Part shown: one piece after another, positions 54,091 to 64,000 of the stretch | Numbering within the stretch: position 1 is the stretch's first letter | How the letters are laid out: every line of letters begins with the position of its first letter | Assembly (NCBI GenBank): GCA_017558145.1 | Contig: JAFYWF010000004.1 | Coordinates: 1-64,000 of the forward strand | Direction of reading: 5' to 3' | DNA: 64,000 nt | From: Lachnospiraceae bacterium | Lineage (GTDB): Bacteria > Bacillota > Clostridia > Lachnospirales > Lachnospiraceae | The notes under the pieces: model-generated | The model's input: only the letters and a program-made list of their open reading frames with translations | Database searches by the model: none | Told to the model about the DNA's origin: nothing | Made by a program: the position numbers and the translations under genes

Positions 54091-55098
54091 ATGGAACAAT
54101 TTATTCCCCAAGGTTATGAATCTGCTTTAAGTCTTCACGACACTCAAGTAGGTATTAAAACCGTAAAAGATTTTTTTCAGAATTTATTAGCAGAACGCTT
54201 GAATTTGCTTCGTGTTTCTGCTCCTCTTTTTGTTGATCCTGCATCCGGATTAAATGACAACTTAAATGGTGTAGAACGTCCGGTTCGTTTTGGTGTCAAG
54301 GAAATGGATGATTACGAAGCTGAAATTGTACATTCCCTGGCCAAATGGAAACGTTACGCTTTAAAAAAATATGGTTTTTCTCATGGAGAAGGCTTATACA
54401 CTGATATGAGTGCCATTCGTCGTGATGAAGAAACTGATAACATTCATTCTATTTATGTGGATCAGTGGGACTGGGAAAAAATCATTAGCAAAGAAGAACG
54501 TACTTTAGAAACTCTTCAAGACATTGTTCGTATTGTATACAAGGTTATGCGTAAAACAGAAAAGTACATGGCTATCCGCTATGACTATATTGAAGAAATT
54601 TTACCTCATGATATTTTCTTTGTAACAACTTCCGAATTAGAAGAAATGTTTCCTGAATACACTCCTAAAGAAAGAGAATACTACATCGCTAAAGCCAAAG
54701 GTGCGGTATGTATTATGCAGATTGGTGATAAATTAGCTAGTGGCGAACCTCACGATGGCCGCGCTCCTGACTATGATGACTGGTCTATGAATGCAGACAT
54801 CTTAGTTTACTATCCGGTGCTGGATATTGCATTGGAACTTTCCTCTATGGGAATCCGAGTAGACGAAAACAGTTTAAAAGAACAGCTAGAAAAAGCAAAT
54901 TGTATGGACAGAGCAGAACTTCCATTCCAAAAAGCAATTTTAAACAAAGAACTTCCTTACACCATCGGTGGCGGTATTGGTCAGTCCCGTCTATGTATGT
55001 TCTTTTTAAGAAAAGCACATATTGGTGAGGTACAGTCTTCTCTTTGGCCTAAAGCTACTGTAGATCTATGTGAAAACTGCGGAGTACATTTATTATAA
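54091..55098 (+). CDS. asnA: Aspartate-ammonia ligase
   Basis: 335 residues from the ATG at 54091, chosen because TTGGAGG lies 6 bases upstream; the in-frame ATG at 54049 has no binding site. AsnA landmarks: RLNLLRVSAPLFVDPASGLN, VERPVRFGVKEM, LAKWKRYALKKYGFSHGEGL, and IGGGIGQSRLCMFFLRKAHI near the C-terminus. Class II aminoacyl-tRNA-synthetase fold. It makes asparagine from aspartate, ammonia and ATP. Followed at 6 bp by a GNAT gene. Confidence 0.97.
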   Translation: MEQFIPQGYESALSLHDTQVGIKTVKDFFQNLLAERLNLLRVSAPLFVDPASGLNDNLNGVERPVRFGVKEMDDYEAEIVHSLAKWKRYALKKYGFSHGEGLYTDMSAIRRDEETDNIHSIYVDQWDWEKIISKEERTLETLQDIVRIVYKVMRKTEKYMAIRYDYIEEILPHDIFFVTTSELEEMFPEYTPKEREYYIAKAKGAVCIMQIGDKLASGEPHDGRAPDYDDWSMNADILVYYPVLDIALELSSMGIRVDENSLKEQLEKANCMDRAELPFQKAILNKELPYTIGGGIGQSRLCMFFLRKAHIGEVQSSLWPKATVDLCENCGVHLL

Positions 55099-55104
55099 AG
55101 AAAG

Positions 55105-55587
55105 ATGCTTACAACTATGGAAATCAGACGTGCTAGAAAAGAAGACATCCCGGGATTGGACCAGTTATTGATGCAAGTTTGCCTTGTACATCATATGGGA
55201 CGTCCTGATTTATTTAAATACGGAGAGCGCAAATATACTACTGCAGAATTAGAAGAACTGATTCTCGATGACAGTCGCCCTATTTTTGTAGCTGTAGATG
55301 ACAATGGTCAAGTATTGGCTCATGCCTTCTGTATTTATCAACAACACATAAACAATCATGTTCTTACCGATGTAAAAACTCTTTATATCGATGATATCTG
55401 TGTTTTAGAAAGCTGCAGAGGACAACATATTGGCAAACAAATGTATGATTATGTTTATCAATTTGCCAAAGAACAAGGTTTTTATAATATCACCTTAAAT
55501 GTTTGGTCTTTAAACGAACCTGCCATGAAATTTTATGAATCCTGTGGATTAAAACCACAGAAGATTGGAATGGAAACCATACTATAA
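55105..55587 (+). CDS. GNAT-family N-acetyltransferase
   Basis: 160 residues. The GNAT core includes IRRARKEDIPGLDQLLMQVC, LYIDDICVLESCRGQHIGKQ (acetyl-CoA loop RGQHIG) and LNVWSLNEPAMKFYESCGLK. Acceptor unknown. Only 6 bp after asnA, so co-transcribed; a strong terminator follows. Confidence 0.92.
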   Translation: MLTTMEIRRARKEDIPGLDQLLMQVCLVHHMGRPDLFKYGERKYTTAELEELILDDSRPIFVAVDDNGQVLAHAFCIYQQHINNHVLTDVKTLYIDDICVLESCRGQHIGKQMYDYVYQFAKEQGFYNITLNVWSLNEPAMKFYESCGLKPQKIGMETIL

Positions 55588-55592
55588 AAAAT

Positions 55593-55652
55593 GCTGTTAT
55601 TAAATGTCAGTTTTGGATTTATCCTAAACCTCTATTTAATAACAGCTTTTTT
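55593..55652. terminator. Bidirectional terminator between the GNAT gene and cysK
   Basis: A perfect 13-bp stem GCTGTTATTAAAT (55593-55605) and ATTTAATAACAGC (55634-55646), with A residues before and TTTTTT after, lies between convergent genes. Confidence 0.9.
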
Positions 55653-55661
55653 ACTACTTCA

Positions 55662-56594
55662 TTAGTCTTCAAACATAGTTGTAGACAAATATCTGTCTCC
55701 CGTATCCGGTAAGATTACCACAATATTTTTTCCTGCATTCTCTTCTCTTTTTGCCACTTCCACTGCCGCATAAAGAGCTGCACCTGCTGAAATTCCTACC
55801 AAAATTCCTTCCGTTCTTCCTATCATCTTTCCTGTTGCATAAGCATCTTCATTGCTAACCGGTATGATTTCATCATAAATAGAGGTATCCAAAACCTCAG
55901 GGATAAATCCCGCTCCAATACCTTGCAATCCATGAGGTCCTGCTGCATTACCGGATAACACTGCGCTGGATAACGGTTCTACTGCCACAACCTTCACTTC
56001 CGATTTCTGTTCTTTTAAGTATCTTCCGGTTCCTGTAATCGTTCCACCGGTTCCTACTCCTGCCACAAGAATATCTATTTCTCCATCTGTATCTTCCATA
56101 ATTTCCGGTCCAGTAGTATCATAATGTGCTTTGGCATTTGCAGGATTTTCAAATTGTCCCGGAATAAAGCTATGTGGAATTTCTTTTGCCAACTCTTCCG
56201 CTTTGGCAATGGCTCCTGCCATTCCCTTTGCTCCTTCTGACAATACCAATTCTGCGCCATATGCCTTCATTAGCATTCTTCGCTCCATAGACATGGTATC
56301 TGGCATTACAATGATACAACGATATCCTCTCGCCACAGCCATTAAAGCTAACCCGATTCCCGTATTTCCAGAAGTGGGCTCAATAATGACCGAATCCTTT
56401 GTAAGTAATCCTCTTGTCTTAGCATCATCTAACATAGCTTTTGCCACTCGATCCTTGATAGAACCTCCCGGATTGAAAAATTCCACTTTCGCTAAAATCT
56501 TTGCTTTCAAATTATATTTCTTTTCGATATTAGTAAGCTCTACCAACGGTGTTTTTCCAATTAACTGTTCTACAGAGTTATAAATATTTGCCAT
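55662..56594 (-). CDS. cysK: Cysteine synthase A (O-acetylserine sulfhydrylase)
   Basis: 310 residues. The PLP lysine lies in FFNPGGSIKDRVA, the substrate loop is EPTSGNTGIGLAL, and the phosphate loop is GVGTGGTITGTG. HGLQGIGAGFIPEVLD marks the CysK clade. It makes cysteine from O-acetylserine and sulfide in the cytosol. AAGGAG upstream of the ATG; single-gene unit. Confidence 0.96.
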   Translation of the reverse strand: MANIYNSVEQLIGKTPLVELTNIEKKYNLKAKILAKVEFFNPGGSIKDRVAKAMLDDAKTRGLLTKDSVIIEPTSGNTGIGLALMAVARGYRCIIVMPDTMSMERRMLMKAYGAELVLSEGAKGMAGAIAKAEELAKEIPHSFIPGQFENPANAKAHYDTTGPEIMEDTDGEIDILVAGVGTGGTITGTGRYLKEQKSEVKVVAVEPLSSAVLSGNAAGPHGLQGIGAGFIPEVLDTSIYDEIIPVSNEDAYATGKMIGRTEGILVGISAGAALYAAVEVAKREENAGKNIVVILPDTGDRYLSTTMFED

Positions 56595-56657
56595 AAAAGA
56601 TACTCCTTTTTATTATTTTATATTTATCCGATGGAATTTCATTCCTATACCTCACAT

Positions 56658-56686
56658 ATTTTACCTTATTCTCTCAACCATGTAAA
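56658..56686 (-). promoter_or_regulatory. Promoter of cysK
   Basis: On the minus strand TTTACA (56686-56681), 17-bp spacer, TAAAAT (56663-56658), about 65 bp before the cysK start. Confidence 0.65.
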
Positions 56687-56771
56687 TTATCAAGAATTTG
56701 GTATTTTACAACAAGACAAAATATGCGTATTAAGGAACCAGCCCCAAATTATCCTTCCATAGCAATACAAG

Positions 56772-56810
56772 GAACGACCACTACATGTTTTCAACATCTA
56801 GTGGTCGTTC
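56772..56810. terminator. Isolated long hairpin
   Basis: GAACGACCACTA (56772-56783) and TAGTGGTCGTTC (56799-56810) form a perfect 12-bp stem. One mismatch follows, then ATGTT/AACAT closes a 3-base loop. The only gene nearby is cysK, transcribed away from it. There is no T-tract on either side. Confidence 0.6.
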
Positions 56811-57606
56811 TATTCAACTTCTGTGTTCAATTTCTTTTCCTCTTTCTGTAAAAGACAAATTTACTTGTTACTCGCTGATAAAATATTTTTTGTTTTTAGC
56901 AACCTTTTAGTTAATGGCCTACAATCCTTTTAACTTTCCTTAATCTTTTACTCTGTTTGAAATCTCTCTTTTTAATCTATAATCAAGGTTTATTTTTATT
57001 CCCAACTCGCAAACCCCTGTCTGCTTAGAAAGAATTTTATATAGAATTTTTTGTTTTTAATAATTCAAAGTATATATCTATATTCTGAAGTATACATTTC
57101 ATAGTATTTTATATATTTTTTTATAACACAAATTTCTTTACACTTGGTTACTCTTCGAATTATTGTGGTAAATAACGTTCAATATGAGTACTAGCTTCTA
57201 TATCCCTTTTAGCTTCTCATTCTCTCTTAATGAATCCGGTTATCTCAACACTTAAAAGGTCTTTCTTGTTAGGAACTGCTATGCATTACCACTCTCATAT
57301 TGAGTTAAACTGTCGATTGGTCCCATTGGCCTTTACCTCCAATCCTCCTATTTTGACTCCTCTTACGTTTTACTTCATCTATCAACTTTCTCGTCATTGA
57401 TTAGATTTTTGTAAGTGGTGTGTTGTTTATGAACTTATATTAACACTACATTTCTATTTTGTCAATATTATTTTTACATAATTTATTATTTATTTTATTA
57501 TTTTTAGCTTTCTTCTTTGTTTTTGTATTAATTGTGTATACATTTTAAACATTAGATATTTTTGATACTATTCTAATTATTTCTACATTATCCACAACTT
57601 AACTTT

Positions 57607-57646
57607 GTAAAAAGGCAGTAATTTAATTCGCTAACTGCCTTTTTAC
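57607..57646. terminator. Terminator of the DUF89 gene
   Basis: Perfect 13-bp stem GTAAAAAGGCAGT (57607-57619) and ACTGCCTTTTTAC (57634-57646), symmetric in both directions, 22 bp after the DUF89 stop. Confidence 0.9.
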
Positions 57647-57667
57647 AGATATATGTTTTTCTATTCT

Positions 57668-58546
57668 CTAACAATACTTCTCATTAATTAACATACCGGT
57701 CAGTTTAGGCACCTGAAATATATTAGCAAATAAATCGCACTTACATAGAAAGATATAGTAAATATTTTTACCACACTTTCTCAAAGTTTCGAAATTCCCC
57801 TGCCCCTTGGAAATAATAATATCAGCTTCGTACAATTCTTTTTTCGCTTCTTCACTAATTTCTTCTATCCATGTACCTGCAATATCAGATCCATTGGGAA
57901 TTACTTTTACAATCTCATTTAATCCTACCTGTTTCGCATCTTCTATAGTTGCATCGTTGATAACCTCAGCTCCTCTGACCATAACAGTTATGTCTAAATC
58001 GGGATATTTGTTTTTTATTTGCTTGATCAATAACTTATCCATAACGATTTCTCCACAATTGTCCGTAAGATAAACTAATTTCTTAGCTTTCTCGAGTTCC
58101 ATCGTTAACTCTTCATATTGTTTTTGATCTACTTCAAATCTTTCCGGTGTATTCAATAATTCTGTAAGATGTTCTTCTGTAACAGTAATCCTTGCTCCAA
58201 AATCAATATAATTCCCAATCATGGCATATTGAATTCCTGTCTTAATTGGGTCCTCCGATTGTACAATGTGTTCCAAAACCTGCTCTTCATACTGCATCAT
58301 GAGTGCATTGTAATGCTTTTTAATCTGTGCATACTCTTGCTTTATCCCTAGCATTTCTTCCTGAAGCTGCTGAATCGTTCGTACAATTATGGGAGCTCCA
58401 TATTTTGCCGGAGCTTCAGCCAAAATCTTCAGTACCTTTTGCATATATTCTACTTTAATTTCTTCCGCCATATCTTGCGGACATTTTTCTAAATGTACCT
58501 TTGTCATACAACGAATACATTCCGGATGCAATCTTCTTATTTCCAT
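57668..58546 (-). CDS. DUF89-family metal-dependent phosphatase
   Basis: 292 residues. The N-terminal PECIRCM cysteines and the motifs LTDNCGEIVMDKLLI, NDATIEDAKQVG and SKGQGNFETL (Asp/Asn metal site) define DUF89/ARMT1-like damage-control phosphatases, which clear abnormal sugar or cofactor phosphates. In bacteria they often lie near sugar kinases, as here near glpK. The ATG at 58546 (AAAGGAATT upstream) lies just inside the end of the glpA remnant. Confidence 0.88.
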   Translation of the reverse strand: MEIRRLHPECIRCMTKVHLEKCPQDMAEEIKVEYMQKVLKILAEAPAKYGAPIIVRTIQQLQEEMLGIKQEYAQIKKHYNALMMQYEEQVLEHIVQSEDPIKTGIQYAMIGNYIDFGARITVTEEHLTELLNTPERFEVDQKQYEELTMELEKAKKLVYLTDNCGEIVMDKLLIKQIKNKYPDLDITVMVRGAEVINDATIEDAKQVGLNEIVKVIPNGSDIAGTWIEEISEEAKKELYEADIIISKGQGNFETLRKCGKNIYYIFLCKCDLFANIFQVPKLTGMLINEKYC

Positions 58547-58840
58547 AATTTAATTCCTTTATTAATTCATTTCTTTCTTCTATGGAAAGTTTTGCCAGAT
58601 TTAATATGCCTTTTCTGGTTTTCACAAAATTTTCTTTTTCTTTTAAATCCATTTTTTCTTTCATAAAATTCGCAATATATTTTCCAATGGCAGGACAACT
58701 GGATAGTCCCGGTGATTCAATTCCGGCACAATCTATAAATCCCGGTACATTTTCCGCCAAAGCAATATTTAAATGAAATGGACAAATAATTCCTGCCGTT
58801 GGTGCATACAGTGCCGCATAGACATCACTTCGCAAGCTTA
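58547..58840 (-). pseudogene. Internally deleted remnant of a GlpA-type FAD-dependent glycerol-3-phosphate dehydrogenase
   Basis: Two pieces of the family are fused in frame. The first is DVYAALYAPTAGIICPF with HLNIALAENV (near residue 150 of the parent). The second is PGFIDCAGIESPGLSSCPAI and the following helices (near residue 340 on). The junction is at about 58746. The N-terminal FAD-binding fold, the roughly 190 residues between the pieces and the C-terminal Fe-S domain are missing. The frame continues 5' into the end of glpK and 3' into the DUF89 gene without a usable start. It sits exactly where glpA follows glpK in relatives. Confidence 0.75.
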
Positions 58841-60364
<1,524 letters not shown>

Positions 60365-60512
60365 TTATATTCTTATTCTCCAAAATCATGTTTAGAAAAT
60401 TGTTCTAATTAAAATACAATCTTACACTTATTTTATTTGAAAACTTTGCAACATACAAGTAAAAACAATAATTGATGTGTCATCCTTTCGCATATATCTT
60501 TCCTCAAAAACA

Positions 60513-60568
60513 AAAAAAGAATCAACCAACACAGGAAAGATTTTTCTTGTATCTATTGATTCTTTTTT
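60513..60568. terminator. Terminator after the MacB permease gene
   Basis: AAAAAAGAATCAA (60513-60525) and TTGATTCTTTTTT (60556-60568) form a perfect 13-bp stem with an inner small hairpin. It lies 19 bp after the MacB stop and ends in T residues on the minus strand. Confidence 0.85.
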
Positions 60569-60586
60569 CTATTATACTTTCATTCT

Positions 60587-61873
60587 TTATTCGTATCTTA
60601 AAGCTTCGATAGGATCCATTTTTGCAGCTTTGTTTGCCGGATGATATCCAAAAAACACACCAATAAACATAGAAAATGTAAGTGAAATAAGGATACTTGA
60701 AATAGATGGAGTTGCCGGTGCATCCATGAGATTGGCTGCCACACTTCCCATAATGATTCCCAAAATAATACCAATAATTCCTCCAATAATGCAAATCACA
60801 ATTGACTCTACAATAAACTGAAGACGTATGGAACTATTAGGAGCTCCTAATGCTTTTCTGGTACCAATTTCTCTCGTTCTTTCCGTAATGGATACAAGCA
60901 TAATATTCATAACCCCAATACCACCTACCAATAATGCAATTCCTGCAATAATGGAAATTGCCAAGGTAATCGTTGATAACATTTCTGTCATACTTTCTAC
61001 CATACTACTCATGCTATATGCAGATGGTGCAAAATTATTATTCTTTCGATAATAAGCATTAAAATAACTCTCTGTACTTTCTGCAAAGCTATCCGGATCC
61101 ACTCCCGTTTTGGTTACCACAGTAAATTGAGAATAACCACTACTATGATTTGCACTTTGTGCCGCTTTTAAAGGAACATAAACCTCCGTAGTGATATCCT
61201 GTTCAGAAGAAGAGGAAAATCCCATAGCAGACTCTTCATACTCATAGATTCCAACAATTGTACAAGAATAATATTTTTCATTAATATTTGCCTGAAAAAT
61301 ACTTCCCAATGCTTTTTCCTCGTTCCCATCATACATATTGTTTACAACTTTATCTGAAACAATGGCTACCATTTTTCCATCATTGGTTTCTTTTTCTGTA
61401 AAAAATCTTCCCTCTATAAGATTTAAATCATTGGCCAGAAAATACCCCAAACTAACACCACTTAAAGAAATATTAGCATACAACTGATTTTCCGTAATCT
61501 GTCCACTTCCCACATTTTCTTGTACCGATATGGCTGTAATAGAATCGGCATAAGTCTCACAATAATTTTCTACCATTTCTTTTGTAAAATAATCATCTTC
61601 TGTGGCAGTCTTCATTCTTCCCGGTCCACCAAAACTCATTCCTTCCCTAGTAGTCTCCTCTTCTTCTCTTTTTTGCTGAAGTCCTACCGTAATATTGGAG
61701 GCTCCCATAGAGGACATGGTATCAGATACATAAGCAGTAATAGAGTTGCCCACGGTCATAATGGCAATCACAGAAGCAATCCCAATAATAATCCCAAGCA
61801 TGGTAAGGAGTGCTCGCATTTTATTTGCCTTTAAGCTAAACAGCGCCAATCGAATATTTTCATAGATTAACAT
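60587..61873 (-). CDS. MacB-type ABC transporter permease
   Basis: 428 residues. An N-terminal membrane segment (ALLTMLGIIIGIASVIAIMT) is followed by an extracytoplasmic core (about 45-300) and an FtsX domain with three membrane segments containing RTREIGTRKALGAPNSSIRL. This is a complete MacB-like permease, unlike the truncated form at 41332-42411. It overlaps the upstream ATPase gene by 7 bp. Likely exports peptides, antimicrobials or lipoproteins with the HlyD adaptor. Confidence 0.93.
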   Translation of the reverse strand: MLIYENIRLALFSLKANKMRALLTMLGIIIGIASVIAIMTVGNSITAYVSDTMSSMGASNITVGLQQKREEEETTREGMSFGGPGRMKTATEDDYFTKEMVENYCETYADSITAISVQENVGSGQITENQLYANISLSGVSLGYFLANDLNLIEGRFFTEKETNDGKMVAIVSDKVVNNMYDGNEEKALGSIFQANINEKYYSCTIVGIYEYEESAMGFSSSSEQDITTEVYVPLKAAQSANHSSGYSQFTVVTKTGVDPDSFAESTESYFNAYYRKNNNFAPSAYSMSSMVESMTEMLSTITLAISIIAGIALLVGGIGVMNIMLVSITERTREIGTRKALGAPNSSIRLQFIVESIVICIIGGIIGIILGIIMGSVAANLMDAPATPSISSILISLTFSMFIGVFFGYHPANKAAKMDPIEALRYE

Positions 61874-62577
61874 TGTTTTCCACTCCCCTTTCTCTCTCCG
61901 GTAATCAGTCCATCCTTAATTGTAATAATTCGTTCTGTTTCTTCTGCCAACTCCGGCGAATGAGTAATTAAAATAATAGTTTTTCCCTGCTCCTTATGTA
62001 ACTTATGAAATAAATCCATTACCATACGTCCTGTTTCTGAATCCAAGGCTCCGGTAGGTTCATCTGCAAGAATAATGGCCGGATTATTGGCCATGGCTCT
62101 GGCAATGGCTACACGCTGTTTTTGTCCACCGGATAATTCTTCCGGTAGATGCTTTAATCGGTCTTCCATACCTACAATGGTTAATAACTCCTTCGCTCTT
62201 TCTACTCTTTGTTTCCCGTTTACCTTCCCATACAACATAGGCATTTCTACATTTTTCAAAGCATTCGTTTTGGCGATCAAATTATAAGTCTGAAATACAA
62301 AACCAATTTTTTGGTTTCGTATGGCAGAAAGCTGATGGTCCTTTGCTTCAGTAATATTCACATCATCCAAAAAATAAGTTCCTTCTGTAGGTCGATCCAA
62401 AGAACCAATGATATTCATGAGAGTGGATTTTCCGGAACCGGAAGCTCCGACAATGGCTACAAATTCTCCTTCATAAACTTCAATATCAATTCCTTTTAAA
62501 ACTTCTAATTCATTCGGTGTCCCTATATAAAAGCGTTTCTTAATTCCTTTCATATCTATGACTTTTTTCTTTTCCAT
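61867..62577 (-). CDS. LolD/MacB-type ABC ATPase
   Basis: 236 residues. Walker A GASGSGKSTLMNI, Q-loop FVFQTYNLIAKTNAL, signature LSGGQKQRVAIARAMANN, Walker B IILADEPTGALD, H-loop LITHSPELAEE. The start shares one base with the HlyD stop (TAATG) and the end overlaps the permease, so all three proteins are coupled. Confidence 0.96.
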   Translation of the reverse strand: MEKKKVIDMKGIKKRFYIGTPNELEVLKGIDIEVYEGEFVAIVGASGSGKSTLMNIIGSLDRPTEGTYFLDDVNITEAKDHQLSAIRNQKIGFVFQTYNLIAKTNALKNVEMPMLYGKVNGKQRVERAKELLTIVGMEDRLKHLPEELSGGQKQRVAIARAMANNPAIILADEPTGALDSETGRMVMDLFHKLHKEQGKTIILITHSPELAEETERIITIKDGLITGERKGSGKQC

Positions 62578-64000
62578 TAGAAACCTCCCATAGGTCCCTG
62601 ACGCATCATCATCATCTGAATATTTCCACCATTATCATCACTTGTTTTAGGAACCACAACTTCCATTCCTTCTGTTATTTCCTTACTTATGATTTCAATA
62701 TAATAATCGCTTTCTATTCCCTTTTCTACGTACACTTTTCTTGTATTAATATCTACATTTCCCTTAGCGTCATCCGGTTGCTTTTTATCTGTTTTTTTAT
62801 TTCCAATTCCTTGTGGTCTGCTTCCTTCCTCCTGCGAAAATGGCATCTGTGGTCTGTTTCCACTACCTTTTTCGACTCGCATCTGTGGCATGTTTCCAAA
62901 ATCCATTCCTTCAGGCATGTTTTCAAAATCCATCCCTTCCGGCATTTCAGGCATATTCTCAAAATCTATTTCTCCCGGCTTTTCAGGCATATTATCAGGA
63001 TTCATACCTTCCGATAACATTTCTTCTCCTATAGTTTCTGTCTGGTTTTCACCAGATGCATCTACCACTTCTACATAGTATCTGCCACTACCATCTTCCT
63101 GAACTGCCTCATAAGGAACCGTCAATACATTTTCCTTGCTTTCCAAAATAATACTGAGTTTTGCTGTCATATCCATTCTCAACATTTCATTGGGAGTATC
63201 CACAGAAATAATGACAGTATATGTAACTTCATTTCCACTTCCATTTGCTTTGGGAGATACAATTTTTACAGTACCAACTAATTCTTCATCCCCTGTGGCA
63301 TTGGTTTTAATTACAACCTTCTGTCCTTTTGAAATTTTTCCAATATCATATTCATCAATTTGAGCTGTTACTTCAAAAGAACTAATATCATCAATAGTTA
63401 TAATTGCTGTTCCGTTATAAGTATCTCCTTCTGCAATATTTACTGCTGAAATCACACCTGCAAAAGGGGCTTCTACTACACAATCCTCCAATTGCTGCTG
63501 ATATTCTTCTACTTTATCTTCCTCGCTATTTCCACTGCTTAATGCATTTAATTGCGAAGTAGTTAAACTCTCTGTTTTGTTAATTACATTATTTTCAGCA
63601 CTTTTTTCTGTATCCTCTACGGTTCTTTTTTGCTTGTCATAGGACTGTAATTTTGACTGAGAAGTAGATACCGCCTGCTCATATGTTTTTTCCAAACTGC
63701 TTTCATTGGATTTTGCTGTGTTATATTTTGTCTGCCAGGTTTCTACCTCCTTCTTGAGATTTGCAACTTGTTCTTCAGCATTTTTACTATTTTTATATTT
63801 TTCCTGTGTTTTTTTTAATTCATCAAGGATATTATTGGCATCAATATTTCCCTCTCCAAAATTAATGGAAGTCAAATCCTTATCTATAGCAATTTGATCC
63901 ATAGATATACCACTGTCACCGGTAATATAAGTTGCAAGTTCGTTCCTCATTGTTTCAAAATCTGATTCATGTGTTTTTGCTGCATTTGCTATTGCCTGTG
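62577..64000 (-). CDS. HlyD/MacA-type efflux adaptor, 5' end outside the window
   Basis: The open frame continues to the right edge (AIANAAKTHESDFETMRNEL before an internal Met at 63950), so the N-terminus is missing. Seen: coiled coil, lipoyl-type half (VEAPFAGVISAVNIAEGDTY), beta-barrel (IGKISKGQKVVIKTNA), and membrane-proximal domain. A Met/Pro/Glu-rich repeat stretch (encoded at 62880-63005) with EMPEGMDFENMPEGMDFGNM is inserted near the C-terminus. The protein ends in a Met-rich tail (QMMMMRQGPMGGF). Partner of the ATPase and permease downstream. Confidence 0.92.
   Translation of the reverse strand, partial: QAIANAAKTHESDFETMRNELATYITGDSGISMDQIAIDKDLTSINFGEGNIDANNILDELKKTQEKYKNSKNAEEQVANLKKEVETWQTKYNTAKSNESSLEKTYEQAVSTSQSKLQSYDKQKRTVEDTEKSAENNVINKTESLTTSQLNALSSGNSEEDKVEEYQQQLEDCVVEAPFAGVISAVNIAEGDTYNGTAIITIDDISSFEVTAQIDEYDIGKISKGQKVVIKTNATGDEELVGTVKIVSPKANGSGNEVTYTVIISVDTPNEMLRMDMTAKLSIILESKENVLTVPYEAVQEDGSGRYYVEVVDASGENQTETIGEEMLSEGMNPDNMPEKPGEIDFENMPEMPEGMDFENMPEGMDFGNMPQMRVEKGSGNRPQMPFSQEEGSRPQGIGNKKTDKKQPDDAKGNVDINTRKVYVEKGIESDYYIEIISKEITEGMEVVVPKTSDDNGGNIQMMMMRQGPMGGF

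Larger units (their letters stand above)
56595..57667. other. 1.07-kb gene-free AT-rich stretch
   Basis: No frame of convincing length or composition is seen on either strand. Contents: the cysK promoter (56658-56686), a strong isolated hairpin (56772-56810), a less AT-rich segment at about 57180-57420 that is purine-rich on the minus strand, a single DnaA box (57588-57596) and the DUF89 terminator (57607-57646). The middle segment has stops in every frame and was not recognised as a known RNA or gene. Confidence 0.6.

Noticed and set aside
57180-57420. Transposase pseudogene on the minus strand
   Set aside because: Some peptide-like runs appear, but stops interrupt every frame every 10-30 codons and no transposase motif was recognised.
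60522-60794. Minus-strand frame of 90 codons
   Set aside because: It lies within the MacB permease gene and its terminator in another frame and has no coding features.
62753-63078. Several open frames opposite and alongside the HlyD gene
   Set aside because: They arise from the Met-Pro-Glu repeat, which leaves other frames open; none has a ribosome binding site.

Overview
The window is low-GC DNA of a Gram-positive, strictly anaerobic, spore-forming Clostridia member, most likely a Lachnospiraceae gut bacterium. The evidence is the spoIIA operon with sigF followed by spoVAA/spoVAB, a T-box in front of valS, rubrerythrin next to a flavin reductase-rubredoxin fusion, strong AGGAGG-type ribosome binding sites, and many GH3/GH13 glycosidases and AraC regulators. 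The genus cannot be fixed from the sequence. Most genes are on the minus strand. I see no rRNA, tRNA, CRISPR array, intact insertion sequence or prophage.

Layout. 0-10 kb: an AraC-type regulatory island. It holds the start of a GPH sugar symporter, two tandem AraC regulators, a mannose-1-phosphate guanylyltransferase-like protein, a HAD phosphatase, a PTS-EIIC-type membrane protein, a third AraC regulator, and a cytosolic ParB-like/BMP fusion. Two paralogous proteins of about 80 residues also lie here. Three promoters in this island share a previously unexplained motif, ATGCAC-N8-AC, repeated at exactly 21 bp in two of them. This looks like an AraC-family regulon joining the symporter and both small-protein operons. 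10-20 kb: a TauE-type permease, a dicarboxylate/amino-acid symporter operon with an SDR and tmk, an MBL-fold enzyme, oxygen-defence genes, a repeat-bearing lipoprotein and TrpB2. 20-28 kb: a GGDEF/EAL/PAS protein, a GH13, a GIY-YIG protein, an isolated SpoVAC and a GH3. 28-31 kb: spoIIAA-spoIIAB-sigF-spoVAA-spoVAB, preceded by a 12-codon basic leader peptide with its own strong ribosome binding site. 31-38 kb: a zinc-ribbon/TPR protein, folC, T-box-valS, an XRE regulator and a PAP2 protein.

38-48 kb holds the oddest operon. Two MalF/MalG-type sugar permeases sit with an HlyD adaptor, a MacB periplasmic-core protein that lacks the FtsX channel part, and a large propeller-like/solute-binding lipoprotein, all downstream of a GH13 enzyme. 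It mixes import and export-type parts and has no ATPase of its own. Just beyond it is a cluster of three perfect DnaA boxes far from any dnaA gene. 48-56 kb: a PD-(D/E)xK-DinG helicase, two GT39-like membrane glycosyltransferases, asnA, a GNAT and cysK. 56.6-57.7 kb is a gene-free AT-rich stretch. 57.7-64 kb: a DUF89 protein, an internally deleted glpA remnant, glpK, and a complete HlyD-LolD-MacB export operon that runs off the right edge.

All domain and family calls come from reading the translated sequence. No database search was run.
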